Of a stretch of DNA of 64,000 bases, positions 33,989 to 42,862 are shown in pieces; within the stretch, counting starts at the first letter, position 1; every line of letters begins with the position of its first letter. The translations under genes and the position numbers were made by a program. The notes beneath the pieces were generated by a model. That model was not told where the DNA came from, made no database searches, and saw only the letters and a list, made by a program, of their open reading frames with translations. This stretch comes from Subtercola frigoramans (GTDB taxonomy: Bacteria > Actinomycetota > Actinomycetes > Actinomycetales > Microbacteriaceae): NCBI RefSeq assembly GCF_016907385.1, contig NZ_JAFBBU010000001.1, forward strand, positions 1,178,001-1,242,000, written 5' to 3'.

Positions 33989-34684
33989 ATGAACGATGAG
34001 CCTGCAACGACTGCCAAGTCGACCCGTCACTCCCGGGCCGATGTGGTGGATGCTGCACTCGGCATCCTCGACGAATTCGGCCTGCCCGACCTCACCATGC
34101 GTCGACTTGCGGCGAAACTCGACGTGCAACCGAGTGCTCTGTATTGGCACTTCGACAACAAGCAGGCGCTTCTGGCTGCGGTCGCCGACCGGATCATCGC
34201 GGGGGCGCGGGTGCGAGATGTAGCAGAGGCTGCTGGGGATGGCCTGGGCACCAGGGCCTCAGAACGGGCATCCTGGCACGTGACAACCAGGGCAGAGGCG
34301 TTGGCCCTGCGTGACGCGCTGCTCGCGTATCGAGACAGTGCCGAAGTGGTGTCGAGCACCCTGGCGCTTGGACTTGGAGCAGGCGAAGCGCACTGTCGGT
34401 TGGCGGCGGCAATCGCCAGTGGGGGGTTCGATGTGCAGGCAAGCGAGGCATCGGCGTCCGCCCTGTTGCACTACCTGCTCGGCCATGTCTGGCACGAGCA
34501 GCAGAGACTGCAGGCCGACAGTCTGGGGGTCGTGGCGCCTGGCTATGCAGTTCATCCCGAATCCGCGAGTGACGTGCTCGCAACTGGGGGTGGGGCGAGC
34601 CCGGTAGACGGCACAGCAGCGTTCGAATTCGGCCTCACGTTGCTCCTCGGGGGGCTTTCGCAGTTGACACGAGTTCGCAGCTGA
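33989..34684 (+). CDS. bioQ: TetR-family regulator, probable biotin repressor BioQ
   Basis: A 231-residue TetR-family protein: N-terminal HTH (D-V-V-D-A-A-L-G-I-L-D-E-F-G, then L-T-M-R-R-L-A, and P-S-A-L-Y-W-H-F) followed by a TetR_C-type ligand/dimer domain. It is divergent from bioY and shares with it an operator array of TGAACAGTGTTCA boxes. In other actinobacteria BioQ, a TetR-family regulator, represses biotin synthesis and transport genes through such boxes, responding to biotin status indirectly. An in-frame ATG at 33959 lies inside the operator and upstream of the -10 box, so 33989 is chosen. Confidence 0.82.
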   Translation: MNDEPATTAKSTRHSRADVVDAALGILDEFGLPDLTMRRLAAKLDVQPSALYWHFDNKQALLAAVADRIIAGARVRDVAEAAGDGLGTRASERASWHVTTRAEALALRDALLAYRDSAEVVSSTLALGLGAGEAHCRLAAAIASGGFDVQASEASASALLHYLLGHVWHEQQRLQADSLGVVAPGYAVHPESASDVLATGGGASPVDGTAAFEFGLTLLLGGLSQLTRVRS

Positions 34685-34818
34685 CGCAGCTGACGCCGGT
34701 GACGCAGCCTCGGAGTTGACGTGATCGCTTCGTCTATCCACCGTCTCTGGTGCTGCGGCGTGACACGTGCGCAGCAAGGCTTCCGCTCGTTCCTTGCCGT
34801 CACGCAATAGATGAGTGA

Positions 34819-35544
34819 ATGTCAGTGGTTGGTGCAATGCTTGATGCCGATATCGGTGCAGGCGCCGATGCCGGAGGGGGCGCAGATACCAGGGCGGGCG
34901 CAGATACCAGGGCGGGCGTCGAAACCGTAGCGGGCTCGGGCAGCCTGTTTGCTGACCCGCGCTCGAGGCCGCAGCAGTTGCTCGACGGGTTCACCGAACT
35001 GCTCGTCAAGGCTGCCGGTCTACCCGAGATGCCGCGCCTCAACGGGGCCAGGCCAACTGTGAACGTGCACGCGACGATGTCTGACATCCTGAGCGGGCGG
35101 GGTGTGGGCTGGATCGATGGTCTCATCGAACCTGTGCCTGTGTCGACAGTTCAGCAATTGCTGTGCCACAGTGACGTCATCACTACTCTCCTGGGTGAGA
35201 ACGGCCGAGTGATGCAGCACGGCAAGACCCGTCGCCTGTTCACCGCCGCGCAGAATCGAGCCCTTGCAGTGCGCGACGGCGGATGCGTGTGGCCAGGCTG
35301 CGAACGACCGCCGTCATGGGCCGAAACGCACCACATAACGCCTTGGCTCAGTGAGCATCACGGTCCTGTGCGCACCGATATCGACAATGGTGTACTGCTC
35401 TGTCATTTTCACCATGCAAATGTGCACAAATCAGAATGGCGACTTGTCGTGCGCGAGGGGGTGCCGCCCATCATCCCGCCGCCGAGTGTCGATTGGAGGC
35501 AAGTGCCACGGCCCTGCACTCAACGTCGAACCCGCCTGCAATGA
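34819..35544 (+). pseudogene. Internally deleted copy of the DUF222/HNH gene (HNH half retained)
   Basis: A 241-codon frame nearly identical in plan to the last ~195 residues of the DUF222/HNH gene at 1562-3118: R-P-T-V-N-V-H-A-T, G-R-G-V-G-W-I-D-G, the C-V-W-P-G-C zinc motif, E-T-H-H and L-C-H-F-H-H are all kept. The DUF222 domain (~290 residues) is missing, replaced by a short Gly/Ala/Asp stretch encoded by an 18-bp duplication. The leader TGTCAGTGG(C/T)TGGTG of the full-length gene is also kept (34820-34834), and the apparent start codon lies in it. So the change is an internal deletion, not loss of the 5' end. Whether the HNH half is still made is unknown. Positions 34685-34818 hold no other gene. 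Confidence 0.8.
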
Positions 35545-35570
35545 ATCGAGATCGTGCGCCCCGGTGCAAC

Positions 35571-35645
35571 CCGTGAAACAATCTGTGCTGGCTGGAGCGA
35601 TTTATGCTGGCTGGTGCGATCCGTGCTGGCTGGTGCGATTTGTGC
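35571..35645 (+). repeat. 19-bp tandem repeat, 3-4 units, between convergent genes
   Basis: Three units of the form TGCTGGCTGG(A/T)GCGAT followed by four variable bases, plus a partial fourth (TGCTGGCG). They lie between the DUF222/HNH copy and the acyltransferase gene and could not keep a reading frame, so they are independent of coding. Confidence 0.8.
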
Positions 35646-35663
35646 TGGCGCAAACAGCACGCG

Positions 35664-37862
35664 TCACATCAGACCGAGGGCGACGAGAGACTGCAGGATG
35701 ACCGGGCCGATGTGTGCCGAGTATTCCGCCGTGAGGTGCACCGAGTCGTACTTCGTCGGCAGGGTTCCGGCGAAGGCCGGGCACACGCCGTTCGAGCAGC
35801 TGAACGGCAGTGAGGTGACGAAGTGGTCTCCGTCGGCAGTCGCGGCTGCATCGGTGGCGGCAGCAAAGTCCTGCCAGGCCTGGTCGATACCGGCGTTGCA
35901 GTCCTGCGGGCTCGACACCTGGGAGTAACAGCGTCCGAGATCAGTGCCGAGAGGTGGTGGGGCTAGGTAGACCACGCGGCCCGCAGCGTTGTACTTTGCA
36001 CTCTCCGCGGAGGTGGATGAGGTGATGTCGCCGACACTGAGAGGCGTGCCGACGCTCGACGTGCCGAGGGCGAAGGCATTCGAGACGACCACCAGTCGGG
36101 GTGCGTCCGCAGCGATCTTCGCAGCGATGTCGTCTTTTCGCTGGGTGCATGAATCCATCACCCCAGACCCGTCGTTCTGCACCAACACCTCGGTGAACCG
36201 GCAGCCGTACAGCCCGACTGTCGTGATCTGCCACAAGCCGTCGCTTGCTTCGGCGATTTCTTTGAATGCGGGAGCGTAGGCCAGCGCCGTCGAATCGCCC
36301 ACGAGATACAGGTGATTCGGGGCGCTGTGACTGCCCCACGTGCACTCGTCGAAGTTCGGCGTGTCTCCCACCGCGAAACAGGCGCTCGCCGGGCTGTCGC
36401 TCGATGTGCGCGAAATCGCATCGTCGAGCGACGGCGACAGGTCAGTCGGCCACGATGATGACGAAGCCGCTGCAGCCAATTGCGCCTGCAGTGCGACGGT
36501 TGGATCCTGGTCGGGAACGGCGAGACTGGTGGCGATCGGTGATCCGGGCAGTGGTGCATCGCGAAGCGAGACCTCGACCGACACGGCGATGACCGCCACC
36601 AACGCAACGAGGCCGACTGCCGACAGGATGAACTGGGTGCCGAAACGGTCCCTCCACTCCTGCCACGCTGCATTTCGGGCTGCGCGCTTACCACCACGCA
36701 GATCATCTCCGTCGAATTGGGCGCCCGCCTGCGACCCGCCCGTCTGCGACCCGAATCTTTTCAACCAGGGCGATCGATGCAAGGGTTGCTCGATCAGGAA
36801 GTATGAAATCAGAGATGTCGCCAGAATGAGCCCGCCGATGATCAGGGCGTTCTCGAGTGTTGGAGCTGGGAGGAGGAGCAGCGCGAACACGATCACTGGA
36901 AGGTGCCAGAGGTAGAGCGAATACGAGAGATTCCCGACAAACACACTCAGGGCGTTCGTGAGAGGAAAGAGCCCCGTTTTCGACCCTCGGATTCCGGAGC
37001 CGATGACCAGTAGCGTCGCCCCCACGGGTAACGCTGCCCACGGTGCGGGGAACGGGAGAGTGTCGTTGATGACGAAGAGCGACGCAAGCAGGATGATCAA
37101 CCCCACCCATGCGAGAAGAACGCAGAATGCGCGTGGCAGCCTGGCGAAGAGGGGTGCGCAGATGGCAAGAAGTGCCCCCGCACCCAGCTCCCACGCACGC
37201 GAGAATGTCGAGAAGTACGCCTCCGTGGGGTGAGCCGCAGTCTCGGCGAGGCTGAACGCGAAAGAGATGACGACGACGGTGGTCACCACGATCCCGGCGA
37301 TCAGTCGTCCGTGGCCACGCTGAGTGAGCCGCGAACCGAGGGCTAGGCAACCCAGAATGAGCACGGGCCAAACAAGGTAGAACTGTTCCTCGAGGGACAG
37401 GGACCAGAAATGCTGCAGGGGAGACAGTGAGTCTCCGGCTTGAAAGTAGTCGGTGCCCGTCGCTGCGAAATGCCAGTTCGAGACGAAGAAGAAGGCGAAG
37501 ACGGCATCCAGGAGCGTCGAGAGGGCCCTGCCGCGGTTGAACAGGAGGAAGCCGAGCGCCGTGGTGACGACGAGAACAGTCACGGCGGCGGGAACGATTC
37601 TGCGGATTCGGCGGCCGTAGAAGGCTGTGAACGAGTTCGTGGCGGTTGTCTCATGCCTTCGAAACAGCATGTCGGTGATCAGGAAGCCCGAGATCACGAA
37701 GAAGACGTCGACTCCGGCGAAACCTCCGCTGGGCCAGTGGAGCAGATGATCGAGTATCACCGCGATGACGGCCACGGCACGAAGTCCCTGGATGTCGCGT
37801 CGCACGCGGGGCGTGGCGAGAGTGGTTGGCGCGATGCCTTCGACCTGGATCGTGGCTGTCAC
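35664..37862 (-). CDS. OafA/YrhL-type acyltransferase with C-terminal SGNH domain
   Basis: A 732-residue membrane protein. Residues ~25-380 are the acyltransferase-3 domain: R-R-D-I-Q-G-L-R-A-V-A-V, V-D-V-F-F-V-I-S-G-F-L-I-T, R-R-I-R-R-I-V-P-A and a later L-S-Y-S-L-Y-L-W-H-L-P, with about ten helices. After an eleventh helix, residues ~470-732 form an SGNH-type esterase/transferase: Y-L-V-G-D-S-T-A-L-A-Y (block I Ser) and a C-terminal D-S-V-H-L-T-A-E-Y (Asp/His pair). Such proteins O-acetylate cell-wall or exopolymer sugars, moving acyl groups from the cytoplasmic to the outer side. The GTG start has CAGGAGA 5 nt upstream. Confidence 0.9.
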   Translation of the reverse strand: MTATIQVEGIAPTTLATPRVRRDIQGLRAVAVIAVILDHLLHWPSGGFAGVDVFFVISGFLITDMLFRRHETTATNSFTAFYGRRIRRIVPAAVTVLVVTTALGFLLFNRGRALSTLLDAVFAFFFVSNWHFAATGTDYFQAGDSLSPLQHFWSLSLEEQFYLVWPVLILGCLALGSRLTQRGHGRLIAGIVVTTVVVISFAFSLAETAAHPTEAYFSTFSRAWELGAGALLAICAPLFARLPRAFCVLLAWVGLIILLASLFVINDTLPFPAPWAALPVGATLLVIGSGIRGSKTGLFPLTNALSVFVGNLSYSLYLWHLPVIVFALLLLPAPTLENALIIGGLILATSLISYFLIEQPLHRSPWLKRFGSQTGGSQAGAQFDGDDLRGGKRAARNAAWQEWRDRFGTQFILSAVGLVALVAVIAVSVEVSLRDAPLPGSPIATSLAVPDQDPTVALQAQLAAAASSSSWPTDLSPSLDDAISRTSSDSPASACFAVGDTPNFDECTWGSHSAPNHLYLVGDSTALAYAPAFKEIAEASDGLWQITTVGLYGCRFTEVLVQNDGSGVMDSCTQRKDDIAAKIAADAPRLVVVSNAFALGTSSVGTPLSVGDITSSTSAESAKYNAAGRVVYLAPPPLGTDLGRCYSQVSSPQDCNAGIDQAWQDFAAATDAAATADGDHFVTSLPFSCSNGVCPAFAGTLPTKYDSVHLTAEYSAHIGPVILQSLVALGLM

Positions 37863-37878
37863 GCGTCTCCTGCCCGTC

Positions 37879-37942
37879 TCTGTTTGTCCGTTGGTCTGTT
37901 TGTCCGTTGGTCTGTTTGTCCGTTGGTCTCATTGACCGTTGG
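37879..37942 (-). repeat. 16-bp tandem repeat upstream of the acyltransferase, 3 perfect plus 1 diverged unit
   Basis: TCTGTTTGTCCGTTGG is repeated perfectly at 37879, 37895 and 37911, and TCTCATTGACCGTTGG follows at 37927. It starts 17 bp upstream of the GTG and so covers the promoter/leader region, where it may change spacing. Confidence 0.95.
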
Positions 37943-38041
37943 TCTGAACGGCTACCCGGCTACCCGGCTCTCTGGCTGTTTGGCTGTTGGGCCGTTCGGC
38001 CGTTCGGCTGTGTGGTGGTGGGGCTCTCGCTCGAGCCCGAG

Positions 38042-38059
38042 TTTGAGAGCGCTCTCAAA
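38042..38059. promoter_or_regulatory. Perfect 18-bp palindrome, LacI-family operator-like
   Basis: TTTGAGAGCGCTCTCAAA is fully self-complementary with the central CG and the GAGCGCTC core typical of LacI/GalR-family operators in actinobacteria. It lies between the divergent acyltransferase (37862) and lipoprotein hydrolase (38176) genes, 117 bp from the latter. No LacI-type regulator gene is in the window. Confidence 0.65.
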
Positions 38060-38175
38060 TCCAAGTTTCAGTCTAGGCGGGTGAATTGCTCGCCCTGGCC
38101 AGATGACGGGGGTTGGGCGCCGCCAATATAATTCGGGAACGCGCTGAAGCGTGAACCACATGAGAGGGTGCCGCA

Positions 38176-39476
38176 ATGAAGCGATCGACCGCGCAGAGAT
38201 GGTCTTCCGCCCCGGCTGTTGCCGGGCTAGTCGTGGCGCTGGGTCTCGCCTTGAGCGCGTGTGCGCAAGGTTCTGCCCAGACGGTCCCCTCAACTCCGGC
38301 CTCCGCCGCCTCGACGTGCGTCTCCGATGTCGCTTCGGTTGTCAACCGCCAACCCACGTCCCAGATGACCAGCTCCGTCTTGCCAATGGGCCTCACTGCT
38401 TCTTTGGACGCGGCTGCCCGCTCGTCGTTCACGGAAGCGGCATCGCCAGGGGCAATCGTCGGAGTGCGCACGCCGCAGGGCACCTGGATGGCGGCGTACG
38501 GCGTGGCCGATCCGTCGACGGGCGCACCGATGGAGGTGGGCATGCACACTCGAATCGGCTCAGTGACAAAGACGTTCACCGGTACGTTGCTGATGCAGCT
38601 GGCTGAAGACAAGAAGCTTTCGCTCGATGACACGATCGGAAAGTACATCCCCGGCATTCCGAATGGCGACCAGATCACCCTGCGCCAGCTCGCCTCGATG
38701 ACCAGCGGCATTGCAAGCTACACCATGAATTCCTCGTTCACCGACGTGTACTTCGCCAAGCCTGAGACGATCTTCACGCCGACGGAGTTGGTTGCCGCGG
38801 GCGTCGAGAAGTCCCCGATCTTTGCGCCGGGCGAGAAGTTCAACTACTCGAACACCAACACCGTTCTCCTGGGACTGGTCATCGAAGAAGTCACTGATGA
38901 GCCGGTTTCAGACGTGTATGCGCAGCGCATCCTGAAACCCCTTGGCCTGACGAGCACGTCGTGGCCCGGTGACCAGACGGTCATGCCCGAGCCATACGCC
39001 CAGGGTTTCACGCTTCAAGGCGATTTGCGACACCCTCCGCACCGAGCAACGCAACCAATTGGAACCCTGCCTGGGGCTTCACCGCCGGCGAGATGATCTC
39101 GAACACGCCAGATCTGCTCACCTATGGGAGGGCCCTTGCCACGGGCCAGGGCCTGCTCGAAACGGCGAGCCAGACCGAACGCCTGACGTCGTTCCCCGGT
39201 GCTGCCGGGTACGGGATCGCCCTGGGATGCATCGGAGGGTGGGTGGGGCACACCGGCGAGCTTCCCGGGTACAACACCAGCCTGTTCTACGACACGACCA
39301 CAGACACCACTGTTGTGGTGCAGACGAACAGTGACATCCCCTCTGGCGATTGCGAGGTGTCAGCCGTGCTGACGGACGATCCGCGGACGGCGGTGTGCTC
39401 GTCTCCGGCAACACGGATGTTCGTAGCCCTGTCGACCGCGCTCGGCCACACCTTCACACCCAACCCCTCAAAGTAA
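38176..39476 (+). pseudogene. Lipoprotein serine hydrolase / DD-peptidase (S12), frameshifted
   Basis: The first part (38176 to about 39020) encodes a lipobox (L-S-A-C at residues 26-29), the S-V-T-K nucleophile motif and Y-S-N; the second part (about 39030-39476, a different frame) encodes T-N-W-N-P-A-W-G-F-T-A-G-E-M, then the third motif G-H-T-G-E-L-P-G-Y. Both halves are clearly one beta-lactamase-like protein (about 433 residues), but the frame changes between about 39018 and 39035, consistent with a 1-nt loss. In the first frame translation ends at 39096 after about 25 unrelated residues. Without the H-T-G motif the product would be inactive. A sequencing error would produce the same picture. 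Confidence 0.85.
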
Positions 39477-39487
39477 TCTCACTTCGC

Positions 39488-39541
39488 AGCGTGATCCACA
39501 TTCACGGCGTGATCCACATTCACAGCGTGATCCACACTCAC
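39488..39541. repeat. 18-bp tandem repeat, 3 units, between convergent genes
   Basis: (A/G)GCGTGATCCACA(T/C)TCAC repeated at 39488, 39506 and 39524. It overlaps the last 4 bp of the lipoprotein gene on the minus strand and fills the gap to the frameshifted hydrolase gene. No hairpin terminator is visible. Confidence 0.9.
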
Positions 39542-41478
39542 AGCGAGAGGTCGAGTTGGGGCGATTTGCAGGTCTGCCAGACACGAACCCTGGCGCCATC
39601 GATGTCGTTTGCGGCGACGTAGTCTGCTACGGGCTGAGTGTTCTGGATCGTGAGGGTGCCGACCAGCGTGTAGAAGCCGACGATGATGGTGAAGTCGGAG
39701 GACATCGATGCGGGTGGTTTCGCGGTGATCGACTGCAGGCCGGCACCGAAATCGCGAGCCCAGCCGAAGGCGTCGCTCAGACCGGGCAGCGCAGCAGCAG
39801 CGATGGTGACCTGTGCGTTGAACTGCTCGCAGAAGGCCCCGGAGCCGTCATCGGATGGCGTCGGTGCGGTGGCTGGGGTCGGCCCCGGGGTGGGCGTCGG
39901 CTCTTTCGGCGCGTGGTGGATGACCCAGATCATCCCGTCGCCTTTCAGTGTGAGGATGCCGCCGACGCTGCCCGAAATCGATGATTTCACTGACGCCACG
40001 ATCGGGTCGATGATGGTGCCGAGCGCCGTCGAAGCGAGCCCTCGGAGTGGCGACGGGATCTTCGCGAGCAGATTGCTCTTGACCAGCCCGATCTCGTTCG
40101 TCGCGAGGTCGAGGAAGTCGCCGACCTCCTTGCGAGGAATACTGACTGTGACCCGGGACGCCGTAGTGAGCTCGGGGCCTTTTGCCGTCTCGGCGTCTTC
40201 GTGCCCAGTGGAGAACGTCATCGTGGTTGTCTTGTCTGACCCGACGGTCGACGTGAGCGAGTCCGGTGTGATGAGGTCAGCACCGCTGGACTGCGCCCAG
40301 GTCGCCGTGTCGCCAGCTTTCATGAGCTCGGGAATCTTCGCACCGCTCACGTTTGCGCAGTCGACAAGGGCGGCCGGCCAGTCTGTGGTGAGCGACAACG
40401 CAGAGGCGATGAAGGTCCCGCGCACTGTCGCACCGGGGTCGACCGAAAACGGCAGATGATCGCTCGGTTGGGGCTTGATCAGCAGTTTCTCGTTGGTGAA
40501 GTAGCTCAGCACGAGTGAAGCGATGCCCAGCCCTGAAAGCGCGAAGCGCATCGCATCGAGTACCGGTTGCGTCACCACAGAGACCACGCCTTCGACAACT
40601 CCCTGCGCGAGGCCGATTGCCCCGTTGATGAGAGCGCTGAGGACCTTCCCGAAAGGTCCGAGTGCGTCGATGGCCCCGATGACGCCGGGAATGACGCGGA
40701 GAACGTCGAACAGGCCCTGGATGCTCGACGAGAGAAAATTCGTGACCGTGCTGCAGGGGCCAGTAGGTGCCTGGAGCATGCTGTTCTGCAGCATGCTGTT
40801 CTGCAGCATGCTGCTCTGGACCACGCGGCCCGGCAGGTAAGCAGCGCCCTTGATCCCCGAGCTCGTGCCCATGCCCAGACCGGAGGGAGTCGGTGTGAAT
40901 GAATCCGCGGCTGCTGCTGCAGTCATCAGGTCGGAAACGAGGAGGGCGATCACGGCAGTCGGGAACACGATGCCTTGCGCGTGAGTGAAGTCGGCGCCCG
41001 GCTCGATCAGGCTTTTCGCGACGGAAGCTCCCACAAGACCGCTGTCGTTCACATACGACGCGACCAGATAACTTGCGGGTGGCAAGCCCGTCGCAACTGG
41101 CGCCAGAGCGTCGATATCCCTTCCAGAGAGACCAGCCCCGGCATTCGCTTCGGCGATGAGCCGATCTGCCTGGAGCCCGGTGAGCGTCAACGAGGTGACG
41201 GGCCCGGTCACCTCGGATTCGGCATTCACAATGGTGATACCTGACGCTTGGAGATCGGTGCGAGTGAGGTGCGCCGCGGCATTCGTGCTCGGTGAGGGGC
41301 CTGGGGGAGAGCCGACACAGGCACTGACGAGGCTGAGAACAAGCACGGCGACAACGCAGGCTCTGGCCCGTCGCGCCACCCGGTTGGTGCCTGCACGGTT
41401 GGTGGCCACCCGGTTGGTGGCTGCGCGGTTGATCGAATCACGCCTGATCGATGCACGGCTGATGGATGCACGGCTCAT
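39538..41478 (-). CDS. Large predicted lipoprotein of unknown function with repeat-encoded N-terminus
   Basis: A 646-residue secreted protein. A hydrophobic segment (V-V-A-V-L-V-L-S-L-V-S-A-C) ends in a lipobox (S-A-C) near residue 56, so it should be lipid-anchored on the outer face of the membrane. Before it stands an unusually long basic n-region made of A-S-I-S-R / A-T-N-R-V-type pentapeptides, encoded by 15-bp repeats. The mature part shows no domain I recognise: it has several amphipathic/hydrophobic stretches (about 265-330), a Pro/Thr linker (P-T-P-G-P-T-P) near 560, and a C-terminal globular part. A second 15-bp repeat encodes S-M-L-Q-N (40774-40818). Confidence 0.7.
   Translation of the reverse strand: MSRASISRASIRRDSINRAATNRVATNRAGTNRVARRARACVVAVLVLSLVSACVGSPPGPSPSTNAAAHLTRTDLQASGITIVNAESEVTGPVTSLTLTGLQADRLIAEANAGAGLSGRDIDALAPVATGLPPASYLVASYVNDSGLVGASVAKSLIEPGADFTHAQGIVFPTAVIALLVSDLMTAAAAADSFTPTPSGLGMGTSSGIKGAAYLPGRVVQSSMLQNSMLQNSMLQAPTGPCSTVTNFLSSSIQGLFDVLRVIPGVIGAIDALGPFGKVLSALINGAIGLAQGVVEGVVSVVTQPVLDAMRFALSGLGIASLVLSYFTNEKLLIKPQPSDHLPFSVDPGATVRGTFIASALSLTTDWPAALVDCANVSGAKIPELMKAGDTATWAQSSGADLITPDSLTSTVGSDKTTTMTFSTGHEDAETAKGPELTTASRVTVSIPRKEVGDFLDLATNEIGLVKSNLLAKIPSPLRGLASTALGTIIDPIVASVKSSISGSVGGILTLKGDGMIWVIHHAPKEPTPTPGPTPATAPTPSDDGSGAFCEQFNAQVTIAAAALPGLSDAFGWARDFGAGLQSITAKPPASMSSDFTIIVGFYTLVGTLTIQNTQPVADYVAANDIDGARVRVWQTCKSPQLDLSL
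40774..40818 (-). repeat. 15-bp tandem repeat in the lipoprotein gene, 3 units
   Basis: (G/C)AGCATGCTG(T/C)TCTG at 40774, 40789 and 40804; encodes Q-(N/S)-S-M-L pentapeptides. Each unit contains the palindrome GCATGC. Confidence 0.95.
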
Positions 41479-41485
41479 GACTGCC
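41381..41485 (-). repeat. 15-bp tandem repeat across the lipoprotein gene start, 7 units
   Basis: Units at 41381, 41396, 41411, 41426, 41441, 41456 and 41471 with the pattern CGG(T/C)TGNT(G/C)NNTGCN. They encode the basic pentapeptide repeats before the signal peptide, and the last unit extends 7 bp upstream of the start codon. Confidence 0.92.
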
Positions 41486-41735
41486 CCTCACCTTTGTCTC
41501 ACTCTGCCAGACTCGCCGAGTTTTCACACGGGATTGACTTTGGCGGGCGAGTGGCCGTGACGAGCGATTCTCTGTTCAACCAGAATGTGTGTTAGTGTTC
41601 TCCATGCGTGCTTGGTTGCAGACTAGCTTGACTGCAGAACACCTGCGGGAGAAACCCCTCACTGGATGCAAGACGCCACAACACCGCCGAGGCTTGCCTC
41701 GAACTCTCACGCTCCGCATTGGTTAGACATTCACC

Positions 41736-41803
41736 TGTATTCATACAGGCGTGTGTCTCATACAGGCTTGTGTCTCATACAGGCTTTTGTCTCACACAGG
41801 CTT
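41736..41803. repeat. 17-bp tandem repeat, 3-4 units
   Basis: GTGTCTCATACAGGCTT is perfect at 41753 and 41770; TTGTCTCACACAGGCTT follows at 41787, and a diverged unit ending in TCATACAGGCGT precedes at 41736. The 17-bp period rules out a coding role. Confidence 0.9.
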
Positions 41804-41975
41804 ATTTTCTAATACAGTGCCGTTCGTGGGTAACCGTGGTTCGCAGCACAGTGAAGAGCGTCCTTGATTCTTTGATAACTCGGGGCATTCTTTGAAAACG
41901 CGCCGACCACATTGTTCGAATTATCGTCGTGGTCGAATAGCCACAACGGTTGAAGAAGCGAGCGTGAAGAGCCGA

Positions 41976-42027
41976 GCGATTTCCTGTCTGGGCTGACAGA
42001 ACAGGAAATCGCAGCCGGGGCCCGGCT
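41976..42027. other. Two adjacent strong inverted repeats
   Basis: A perfect 12-bp stem (GCGATTTCCTGT at 41976-41987 with ACAGGAAATCGC at 42001-42012, 13-nt loop) is followed without gap by the near-perfect palindrome AGCCGGGGCCCGGCT (42013-42027). The pair lies 49 bp beyond the stop of the minus-strand gene at 42076, so it may be that gene's terminator, but the long-looped first stem is unusual for that. Confidence 0.6.
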
Positions 42028-42075
42028 TCGATTGATGGGCATGCACCTTCTGGCGTGCTGGTGTGCTGGCTGGCC

Positions 42076-42675
42076 TCAGTGATCGCCGTTGTTGTTCACC
42101 GTGACAGACGAGCTGGCCTTCTCCCCATTGTCGCCGACAATCGTGACGGTGTAGCTATGGCTGTCAGGGCAGCCGTACACGAGATCGTCGAAGGAACCCG
42201 ATCCGGGCGCAAGCGGGCCCGCGTAGGGTGCAGCCTGGGCGTCAGAGGTGTCAACGCCGATCCACGCCTCTTTTCCGCCGGTGCTTGTCCAAGTGATGTG
42301 CAGAGGTGTGCTCTGGAATCCGCTCGTGCCCGGCCCTCCGGTGGAGCAGGTGACGGTGGTGGGCGACACAGAGAACGAGGTGACGGCGGGCGTGGACGCT
42401 GAACCAGACGATGACTGCGATGTCGGCGCAGTCGACCCTGGTGCCGCGGGGGTTGATCGCCGTGTCGGCCCAGCAGTCGGTGATGTCGAGGGAGCGGAAC
42501 TGCCTGAAGGCGATGAGCTTGCCGGTGAAGTGCTCGCAGTCGCGGGTGGTTTCGAGGTGTTCTGCTGGAGGACGATCACGGTGATCACCAGACCCGCCAG
42601 CACAAGCGCAGCCACCCCGGAGATCAGCCAGATCATCCGTTTCTTCGTCGTCTGTTGCTTCTTGTCCAGTGTCAT
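42076..42675 (-). CDS. Membrane-anchored extracytoplasmic protein, Ser/Pro/Thr stalk and Ig-like domain
   Basis: A 199-residue protein: short basic N-terminus (K-K-Q-Q-T-T-K-K-R), one transmembrane helix (I-W-L-I-S-G-V-A-A-L), a 60-residue Ser/Pro/Thr/Ala stalk, and a C-terminal domain of ~90 residues with beta-rich text (V-T-C-S, T-P-L-H-I-T-W-T-S, Y-G-C-P-D-S-H-S-Y-T-V-T-I-V-G). Two Cys could form a disulfide, and the pattern resembles an Ig/PKD-like fold. It should be displayed outside the cell. No family is recognised and the function is unknown. Positions 42676-42862 hold no gene. Confidence 0.75.
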   Translation of the reverse strand: MTLDKKQQTTKKRMIWLISGVAALVLAGLVITVIVLQQNTSKPPATASTSPASSSPSGSSAPSTSPTAGPTRRSTPAAPGSTAPTSQSSSGSASTPAVTSFSVSPTTVTCSTGGPGTSGFQSTPLHITWTSTGGKEAWIGVDTSDAQAAPYAGPLAPGSGSFDDLVYGCPDSHSYTVTIVGDNGEKASSSVTVNNNGDH

Positions 42676-42862
42676 GACATCTCCTCATGTTTGCCCTGGG
42701 AGATCACTCTGGCAGATTCGGCGGGAAAGCGCATCCCCAACATGAGCTATTCACCTCATCGATTCACCCTTTTCGATTCACACACAGCAACACGCACGCA
42801 ACACGGCCGATATTTCGGGGTGCTAGCGTCGCGAGCGAATCCGATCGAAAGGCACACCGTTC

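Larger units (their letters stand above)
41486..42075. other. 590-bp stretch without a confident gene
   Basis: This segment is AT-richer than its surroundings. It holds a possible 40-codon frame (ATG 41604 to TAG 41726) preceded by a TAGTGT box 5 nt upstream, which has no recognisable family; a 17-bp tandem repeat (41736-41803); and two adjacent hairpins (41976-42027). No promoter can be tied to a known gene except those of the flanking ones. Confidence 0.5.

Noticed and set aside
41809-42042. Minus-strand frame of 77 codons as a transposase remnant
   Set aside because: No transposase motif and it includes the hairpin pair; no terminal inverted repeats or target duplications found.
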